Shown here one piece after another: positions 7,498 through 12,287 of a stretch of DNA of 12,287 bases. Position 1 is the stretch's first letter; every line of letters begins with the position of its first letter. The stretch comes from CAZRUA01 sp964603125 (lineage in GTDB: Bacteria > Bacteroidota > Bacteroidia > B-17B0 > Aurantibacillaceae). Where the stretch lies: positions 1-12,287 of the forward strand of contig CAZRUA010000108.1 in assembly GCA_964603125.1 (NCBI GenBank), in the 5' to 3' direction. The notes beneath the pieces are model-generated. The model was not told the DNA's origin. It ran no database searches and was given only the letters and a program-made list of their open reading frames with translations. The position numbers and the translations under genes were made by a program.

Positions 7498-9141
7498 CTA
7501 AAACTTGAGCAGCTTATAGGTTTCAGTATTTTTAGAATCCATAATTTTTACAAAATAAACTCCTTGACGTAAGAAATCAATAGCAAGTTTATTATCCCCA
7601 TTTGTTAATTGAATTGCTTTAACAACTGAACCTTTAAGGTCATAAATTGTAATGTTATTGGATTCTTCCTTTAGACCATTAATAAAAAGAAAATCAGAGG
7701 CTGGATTTGGATAAATTCCGAAAGATTTATCGGAAACAAAATCAACAACACGTAAGTCAGAAAAACTTAGTTTTCCGTCCTGCCCGTTTTTCTGAACTCG
7801 ATAATATGAGATACCATTTAATGGATTTTGATCATAAACTAAAAATGAATTTTTAGATATTAAATTGGTGTTAAAAACCTCTATGTTATCCCAGATTATT
7901 CCATCAATACTACGCTGAACAGTATATTGCGAACTTTCATCATTTGCAACATCCCATTTTAACTCAACCCTTTTTTGAACAACTCGAGCATCGAAACTCA
8001 AAAATTCTGGACTCAATATTATAGAACAATTTACGGCTCCACTCACCATTTCAATATAAAAGCTAGATGCTGCACCTCCATTACCATCTATATACAAATA
8101 ATACTTTTGATTGGTTGTTAAACCACTTAGATTAAACTCACAATTATCTGTTATGCCGTTTACATAAACATTTGCGGCAGTAGAAACCCCTCCCCCATTG
8201 CTTGTTATATAACTTGTATTATTAATGGATGCGTCATCAGGACAACCACCTGTTGGAACAACTGTTGGCGCTGAACATGAAGAAGGAGCTGTTAGTATTA
8301 TAGGTTGCATATCTGAACTACCGCTACTGCTCGTATTCATCAAACCACTTATAGTTAAATAAGCCGATGAACCACTTGCATAAAACGAATACCAAGCCGA
8401 ATTATTATTAGCTCCATTCCAGGAACAGCTATTTACTGTATTACCGGGATAGTTAGCATCAGGTGATGAGAAACCGTTATTGGTTCCACGCACTACATTT
8501 AAACCATCAATACAAATAGCTCCAGAGCAATCATCGTTAGAGGTTGTTGATGTGTAATCCACAACTGTAATTGCTGGACCAAAAACCAATTCAATCTTCT
8601 CGAAAGAAACTTCTGAAACTGTTGTCTCACTAATTGAAAATACCCAAGTTCCGTTTGGATTACTACCATCATTAAATGTTGCTAAACCTCCAGTGGTTTC
8701 AGTCTTATAATAACCAATGTTATGCGGGAAATACGAATTTTGAACTGTGGTTGTATAATCCTTTAAACGCTCAAGAGCTGCGTCACCTCTAAACTTCATA
8801 TTCACCCAAATGGATGCAGTTGTGGTAGCTAACTGAGTTGAAAACGTATAATTAGTTCCACTAGGATTTGTTAAACGTAATTGATATGAACTTAAATTAC
8901 CTGTACAAGATGAATTGCCTAATTGCAAATTTATTTGGCGTAAAACAGTTCCACCTGATGTTAAACCACCAGTAGGCAAGCCACTTACACTGATATTCCT
9001 TGTAAAAACACCAAAGGCACCACCCGAATTCCAAGTATCGCATGCTGCAACTGTAGTATTAGAAAAAGTACTTGTTTGTGCATGAAAATTTTTGACATAA
9101 AAAACAATGAACAAACAAATTAATTTAGGTAGTAGTTTCAT
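7498..9141 (-). CDS. T9SS-secreted protein with P-domain-like, fibronectin-like and type A sorting domains
   Basis: A 547-residue exported protein. A signal peptide ends near residue 21 (LICLFIVFY core, ...NFHAQ). Residues about 25-190 resemble a proprotein-convertase P domain: YQLRLTNPSGT at 86-96, and NPNGTWVFSISETT at 161-174 followed by an aromatic-ended strand. Residues about 200-372 are a Cys/Ser/Gly/Asn-rich beta module of the adhesin-like type common in this phylum, starting NDDCSGAICI. Residues about 380-468 are fibronectin-III-like (VELKWDVANDESSQYTVQRS). The end, from about 473, is the type A sorting domain: GIYPNPASDF, then a TIYDLKGS strand and final GVYFVKI...YKLLKF. The protein should cross the outer membrane by the type IX system and be anchored or released after removal of the tail. 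No catalytic domain was recognised, so binding or adhesion is the likely role. Confidence 0.92.
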   Translation of the reverse strand: MKLLPKLICLFIVFYVKNFHAQTSTFSNTTVAACDTWNSGGAFGVFTRNISVSGLPTGGLTSGGTVLRQINLQLGNSSCTGNLSSYQLRLTNPSGTNYTFSTQLATTTASIWVNMKFRGDAALERLKDYTTTVQNSYFPHNIGYYKTETTGGLATFNDGSNPNGTWVFSISETTVSEVSFEKIELVFGPAITVVDYTSTTSNDDCSGAICIDGLNVVRGTNNGFSSPDANYPGNTVNSCSWNGANNNSAWYSFYASGSSAYLTISGLMNTSSSGSSDMQPIILTAPSSCSAPTVVPTGGCPDDASINNTSYITSNGGGVSTAANVYVNGITDNCEFNLSGLTTNQKYYLYIDGNGGAASSFYIEMVSGAVNCSIILSPEFLSFDARVVQKRVELKWDVANDESSQYTVQRSIDGIIWDNIEVFNTNLISKNSFLVYDQNPLNGISYYRVQKNGQDGKLSFSDLRVVDFVSDKSFGIYPNPASDFLFINGLKEESNNITIYDLKGSVVKAIQLTNGDNKLAIDFLRQGVYFVKIMDSKNTETYKLLKF

Positions 9142-9145
9142 AAAA

Positions 9146-9176
9146 CAAACTTAACCTAAACACAAGCCTAAGTAAA
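9146..9176 (-). promoter_or_regulatory. Promoter of the T9SS-secreted protein gene
   Basis: Read on the minus strand, TAAGTTTG (9153-9146) is an exact TAnnTTTG box. A TTTA (9176-9173) lies 19 nt upstream as a one-mismatch -33 element. The box ends 4 nt before the ATG at 9141, again predicting a leaderless or nearly leaderless transcript. Confidence 0.6.
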
Positions 9177-9200
9177 GTTTGCTTTATTCTGATTGTCGCA

Positions 9201-10598
9201 TTAGTTTTTTATATATTCCATTAAACACCTATGAAATGGCGTTATAACATCATCCGCTCCATACAATTTAGAAAGTAATACTGGCACCTTGTGAGAACTA
9301 AGATTAGCAACTTCGCTTAATAATTTAGCTGAAGAGTTTATTGCAAAAACACGATTACTATTTGATAATACTTTTTTAGTTTCACTCACAAAATAACTAC
9401 TAACCAAATCATCGTTCCCTTGTTTTAAATTAATAACAATCTCCAATTGCCTCGACCAAGAAGCGATATATGGATTCTTTGTATAAGAAACATTCATTAA
9501 AATAGATTTAGCTTGTTTAATTTCACCATTTGTAAAACACTCGAAAGCTTTTAAAAACTTATAAAAATAATCGGATGATTTTGCCTGAAAGTATTTAGAT
9601 GAATCATGATTAAAATAATTTATTTTTCCTTTTTTAATATTAAAAATAATTTGAGAAAAGAATAAGAAAAACATCGTTCTCTCTTCGACTTGCTTGTACT
9701 TTAAATCAATTTCAAGCGCACTTTCAATAGCATCCAAAATGTATGAGGAAGAAAAACCATAATGAAAACCATGAAGGAAATTTACAAAAAACATTTTCCT
9801 GCGAATCATATCAGCATTCTTGTCAGCAGCGCCAGTTAAGCAACTTAAGCACAATGATGAGTAAAGTTTAAACTTTTCGTTATGCTCGAAATTAAATTGA
9901 GCTAAAGACAAGTAAAACAAAGCCTTTACAGCAGGTATACTTGTTTCGTTGATTAAATCTAAAATCCCCTCCTCACTGGCAAAATCCTTCCCTAAAACAT
10001 TTAAAGTACTTTTATCATCTAAATAAGCAGCCGAAATTTTGTCGTAAATGTTAGAGGTTTTACTCAAATAAAAATCGTGTGTTAATTGCTTTTGCTCTAG
10101 TAATAATTTCTTCCAATCTTCCAAATCCTTGCTAGTTTGCGAGCGGAGCTTATGCACAGATTTTTGAACCAAATAATAATCCTTAAACCAAAAGTCGTTT
10201 CTACTCTTATTGGAAGTATTCAGCTTTTCAACGTATTCTTCTTGCAATGAATGTAAATCTGTTTCCTTATAAATCTCACTTAACACATATGAGCGAAGAG
10301 CTGAATTTGCCTTGATATGATTAGTTATTTTCATGTTTTCAATTTCACCTGCAGCAAAATCGGTGAATCTCCTAATGGCATCGGCTTTGTTTTTATCAGA
10401 GCTATTTTTAGGTACAATATTTTGCTGAACAACTTGGAGGTTATTTTGAAAATCCTCAATACTTTGATTTTTTTTACCCAATAAAACAGCTAATTGCTTA
10501 ATACGTTTATCTTCCGAACGATAACTTTTATTAAACAATAATTTACGTTCAGATGTATCTAACTCAGTAATTAGCGCATATAATTTTTTCCCAAGCAT
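9201..10598 (-). CDS. Uncharacterised helical (TPR-like) cytoplasmic protein, 465 aa
   Basis: A 465-residue protein with no signal peptide and no convincing membrane segment. I do not recognise a named family. The sequence is almost entirely amphipathic helix with many Lys, Ser, Leu and aromatic residues. The N-terminal part (LYALITELDTSERKLLFNKS, 6-25) resembles the start of several unnamed Bacteroidota helical proteins that open with a short 'L-x-x-L-I-x-x-L-x-x-x-E' helix. Helix pairs such as VKALFYLSLAQFNFEHNEKF (about 224-243) and KAFECFTNGEIKQAKSILMN suggest TPR-like solenoid repeats, usual for protein-binding scaffolds. The ATG at 10598 is the first start in a clean frame. The 305-bp upstream region holds a cluster of TTGTCCTATT decamers, one of them 11 bp from a -7-like CAAGGTA/TACCTTG (10658-10664), so regulated expression is likely but unproven. 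A 59-bp gap holding a promoter separates it from the next minus-strand gene, so the two need not be an operon. Confidence 0.88.
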   Translation of the reverse strand: MLGKKLYALITELDTSERKLLFNKSYRSEDKRIKQLAVLLGKKNQSIEDFQNNLQVVQQNIVPKNSSDKNKADAIRRFTDFAAGEIENMKITNHIKANSALRSYVLSEIYKETDLHSLQEEYVEKLNTSNKSRNDFWFKDYYLVQKSVHKLRSQTSKDLEDWKKLLLEQKQLTHDFYLSKTSNIYDKISAAYLDDKSTLNVLGKDFASEEGILDLINETSIPAVKALFYLSLAQFNFEHNEKFKLYSSLCLSCLTGAADKNADMIRRKMFFVNFLHGFHYGFSSSYILDAIESALEIDLKYKQVEERTMFFLFFSQIIFNIKKGKINYFNHDSSKYFQAKSSDYFYKFLKAFECFTNGEIKQAKSILMNVSYTKNPYIASWSRQLEIVINLKQGNDDLVSSYFVSETKKVLSNSNRVFAINSSAKLLSEVANLSSHKVPVLLSKLYGADDVITPFHRCLMEYIKN

Positions 10599-10674
10599 AG
10601 TTTTACTGTTTTTGAGTGTTTTAACTTCTTAACAATTGATTTACAAGTATTTTGAAGCAAGGTAAACACATCAC

Positions 10675-10876
10675 TTGTCCTATTAAAAACAAATAAAACA
10701 ATTTTGTCCTACTCAAATTTAAGAATAAAATCTAAAACAAAATAAAGAGAAAAAACAGTCATTTAAACCATTATTCGAAAAAACCTTAATAATTAAAACG
10801 AATAGGACAAATTTAAATCATCATAGGAAACAATCAAGTCATTAATATTCGCAAAAAGTAGCTATTTTGTCCTATT
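10675..10876. repeat. Cluster of TTGTCCTATT decamers (candidate operators) in the intergenic region
   Basis: The 305-bp gap 10599-10903 has no gene but carries four copies of one decamer: TTGTCCTATT at 10675-10684 (+), TTGTCCTACT at 10704-10713 (+, one mismatch), AATAGGACAA at 10801-10810 (same word on the minus strand) and TTGTCCTATT at 10867-10876 (+). A degraded CATAGGAAAC (10822-10831) may be a fifth. Copies 2, 3 and 4 extend to TTTGTCCTA. The reverse copy at 10801 can base-pair with any of the three forward copies in RNA. The cluster lies upstream of the 465-aa gene and downstream of the 73-aa membrane protein gene. No matching spacer pattern or protein gene suggests CRISPR. Multiple binding sites for a regulator are the simplest reading. 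Confidence 0.65.
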
Positions 10877-10903
10877 GATTATTAGGGTTTTGCACTAAAA
10901 AAA

Positions 10904-11125
10904 TTACTTTCGTAACCAAGCAAAAAACCTTTTGTTTACGAACGGAATGTAAACCCAAGCCATAAGAGGAACTAAAATTAAAGTTAAAACCAATGTTTTA
11001 ATTGGGCCAGGGAAATCACTTAACAGAGGTAAAACAAACATAGATAAAAGCGTAACCAAAGGATAAATAAATAACCATATTAAAATGGCAAATTTCCATT
11101 TTCTGGGATGTGTATTTTGTGACAT
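10904..11125 (-). CDS. Small two-helix membrane protein (73 aa)
   Basis: A 73-residue protein with two hydrophobic helices (about 11-35 and 42-63), a short polar N-terminus (MSQNTHPRKWK) and a basic C-terminus (VNKRFFAWLRK). The pattern RKWKFAILIWLFIYPLVTLL, then a proline-containing loop and VPLMAWVYIPF, resembles the membrane tail found behind some antibiotic-biosynthesis-monooxygenase-type proteins; this is a memory-based resemblance, not tested. Start: a TTG 36 nt upstream (11161) lies inside an exact -7 promoter box and cannot be transcribed from it, so the ATG at 11125 is chosen. The function is unknown. The short 61-bp gap to the upstream TMEM43-like gene contains this promoter, so it can be expressed separately. 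Confidence 0.75.
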   Translation of the reverse strand: MSQNTHPRKWKFAILIWLFIYPLVTLLSMFVLPLLSDFPGPIKTLVLTLILVPLMAWVYIPFVNKRFFAWLRK

Positions 11126-11158
11126 ATGAATTCTAAAAACGTAATTAATTTTGAGGCA

Positions 11159-11166
11159 CAAATTTA
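11159..11166 (-). promoter_or_regulatory. -7 promoter element of the two-helix membrane protein gene
   Basis: The minus strand reads TAAATTTG, an exact TAnnTTTG match, 33 nt upstream of the chosen ATG, predicting a leader of roughly 28 nt. The -33 side is weak (only GTTTT near 11183-11187), so the call rests on the -7 box. Confidence 0.5.
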
Positions 11167-11170
11167 CTTA

Positions 11171-11184
11171 TTCCTTTTAAGGAA
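11171..11184 (-). terminator. Weak hairpin after the TMEM43-like gene
   Basis: TTCCTT (11171-11176) and AAGGAA (11179-11184) form a short inverted repeat 2 bp beyond the stop codon of the TMEM43-like gene. With only a 2-nt centre, about 4 bp can really pair, and no T run follows on the minus strand, so any termination would be weak. Confidence 0.25.
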
Positions 11185-11186
11185 AA

Positions 11187-12287
11187 CTATTTCTTAAGGT
11201 TTCCACTTTTTTTCTTGCCGCGATTGCGGTAATAGAAATAAATTAACAAGCCAATTCCCAAAAGAACAGCGCTAAGCATTGGACGGTAGGCAAACCATGC
11301 CATGGCAATAATTACCAAAGTAATTGGTATGGACAATGCCAGACTAATTATTCCTGTGCCCATGCTAATCATACTTCCCACCAAAGGAATGATATTTCCA
11401 ATGGCAACTAAAGGTCTGAAAATTGTTTTAAAACCAAAAAACATGAGAATAAAACCCAGCAAACGGAACATCCATGTTCTAAATTTATTCCCCTCAACAG
11501 CTTTAGCAAACATGTTTTGAGCCGAAGAGGTGCCTTCTTTCAATAAAAGTACAGTTTCATCATTCGATGCGATAAACTCCTTGAAGGTGTTTCCAATTTG
11601 TTTAGCCACAATACTTACCTTTTTAGGATAAATGGCATGATACGAAATTCTAACATCGCCAATTACAGGGTTTGTAATGTTTTTACTTCCAACATATATA
11701 ACACCTGCGCTAAGTTCTGCATTTTTAATTTTAGAAAGATCTACTTTTCTTCCTTCTTTCTCTGCTATTTTTTTAGCATTAATTGCATCACTAAAAGCTT
11801 TTTCAATTTTATTAAATTCTGTTAAATCAATTTCTTTTTCTGCTTCTATTGTAGTTTTACCTCTTCCTTTTTTATCAACATAAATTCCTGTTGGATCTAT
11901 AGTTTTTGAATAATCAATTAAAACTGGTTTTCTTTCTAAAGTTTTTAAATCAATAGGTTCAAAAGTTTTATATCCTCCTGATTGAGCTGCATATTCTATT
12001 CCTTTAATATTTTCTTTTTCTAAATTTTCTTCCCAACCTTTTGGTTTTTTATCTATTAGTTCTTTTTGTTTTTGATATACATCTTTTATAAGATAATCTA
12101 ATTTCTTTAATGCTTTATTAATGTCTTTTGGAGTAGCTGTTAAAGTTTCTAGTCTAACAGGGAGATTATATAAATCTCCTGCATGGCCTAAATTAACATG
12201 AATTGTTCCAGCTTCTCTAGATTCAAAAGTAGCAGAAGTAAATTTTTCTTTAGCCTCTTTTCTTCTTAAATCTTTTTCTCTTCGTGT
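11187..12287 (-). CDS. TMEM43/LUMA-like membrane protein, partial at right edge, with an atypical N-terminal half
   Basis: An open frame of 366 codons runs from the window edge to a TAG at 11187-11189, so the true start is outside. From about residue 195 it matches TMEM43-family proteins: IYVGS..., then NPVIGDVRISYHAIYP (about 203-218), VSIVAKQIGNTFKEF, FRTWMFRLLGFILMFFGF (269-286) and IAMAWFAYRPML. About four membrane helices lie at 273-290, 292-318, 320-334 and 338-353, with a basic tail. Bacterial TMEM43 proteins are poorly characterised. Residues 1-190 do not show the expected first membrane helix, the YQW-E type motif or the 'NP' stretch of this family. They are instead charged and helical (RREKDLRRKEAKEKF...), and Arg is AGA in 8 of 9 cases, whereas the C-terminal half mixes CGT/CGC/AGA. 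This may be a divergent N-terminus, a fusion, or an assembly join near 11690-11720. A GTG at 11609 is not the start: the frame stays open and homologous well upstream of it. Confidence 0.75.
   Translation of the reverse strand, partial: TRREKDLRRKEAKEKFTSATFESREAGTIHVNLGHAGDLYNLPVRLETLTATPKDINKALKKLDYLIKDVYQKQKELIDKKPKGWEENLEKENIKGIEYAAQSGGYKTFEPIDLKTLERKPVLIDYSKTIDPTGIYVDKKGRGKTTIEAEKEIDLTEFNKIEKAFSDAINAKKIAEKEGRKVDLSKIKNAELSAGVIYVGSKNITNPVIGDVRISYHAIYPKKVSIVAKQIGNTFKEFIASNDETVLLLKEGTSSAQNMFAKAVEGNKFRTWMFRLLGFILMFFGFKTIFRPLVAIGNIIPLVGSMISMGTGIISLALSIPITLVIIAMAWFAYRPMLSAVLLGIGLLIYFYYRNRGKKKSGNLKK

Noticed and set aside
9147..9180. Imperfect inverted repeat AAACTTA...TAAGTaaAGTTT over the promoter
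   Set aside because: It has an interrupted arm and a long loop; the -7 box itself explains half of it, and it is too weak to call an operator.
10675..10876. CRISPR array
   Set aside because: The repeated word is only 10-11 bp, in both orientations and at irregular spacing (29, 97, 66 bp), with no cas genes.
11126..11161. TTG start at 11161 for the small membrane protein
   Set aside because: It lies inside the exact -7 box TAAATTTG, so it would not be on the mRNA; the ATG at 11125 precedes a good N-terminus.
11607..11609. GTG as the start of a 140-aa membrane protein
   Set aside because: The same frame stays open to the window edge, and TMEM43-like motifs (GDVRISY, VSIVAK) lie upstream of or across it.
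11302..11883. Three plus-strand ORFs opposite the right-hand gene
   Set aside because: They are antisense to an open frame with clear TMEM43 similarity; no promoter was seen and the composition is shadow-like.

Overview
The window looks like chromosomal DNA of a low-GC member of the Bacteroidota (Flavobacteriia/Sphingobacteriia type). Four signs support this. One gene carries a C-terminal type IX secretion (Por-type) sorting domain. Promoters match the Bacteroidota TTTG / TAnnTTTG pattern. Purine-rich Shine-Dalgarno sites are absent before the starts. Codon use is AT-rich with many TAA stops. I see no phage, transposon, CRISPR or plasmid functions, with a possible exception at the extreme right end.

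Left part (1-2230): the 5' portion of dapD (lysine/diaminopimelate synthesis) runs leftward off the edge. Divergent from it is a tRNA-Arg(ACG) with its own promoter and terminator; this tRNA has an unusual but compensated tertiary pair. A weak 43-codon ORF follows, then a stand-alone thioester-reductase-like NAD(P)-binding protein.

Middle (2230-9141): the reductase gene converges on a 1277-residue secreted protein with a TraB/GumN head, three tandem copies of a roughly 140-170-residue beta domain and a helical tail. Divergent from that is an RlmI-type 23S rRNA cytosine methyltransferase behind a near-consensus promoter only 5 nt from its ATG. It converges, with a single base between stop codons, on a T9SS-exported P-domain/fibronectin-like protein, whose own -7 box lies 4 nt from its ATG.

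Right part (9201-12287): a 465-residue cytoplasmic helical protein of unknown function lies behind a 305-bp intergenic region that carries four copies of a TTGTCCTATT decamer. Upstream is a 73-residue two-helix membrane protein. The last gene is a partial ORF running off the right edge. Its C-terminal half is clearly TMEM43/LUMA-like, but its N-terminal half is different in sequence and codon habit, suggesting either a fusion or an assembly join near 11.7 kb.

The genes are mostly single transcription units in alternating directions (housekeeping plus envelope/secreted proteins), not one pathway. The most noteworthy non-coding signals are the decamer cluster and the tRNA A19-U56 pair. The most noteworthy proteins are the giant TraB/GumN fusion and the composite TMEM43 ORF.
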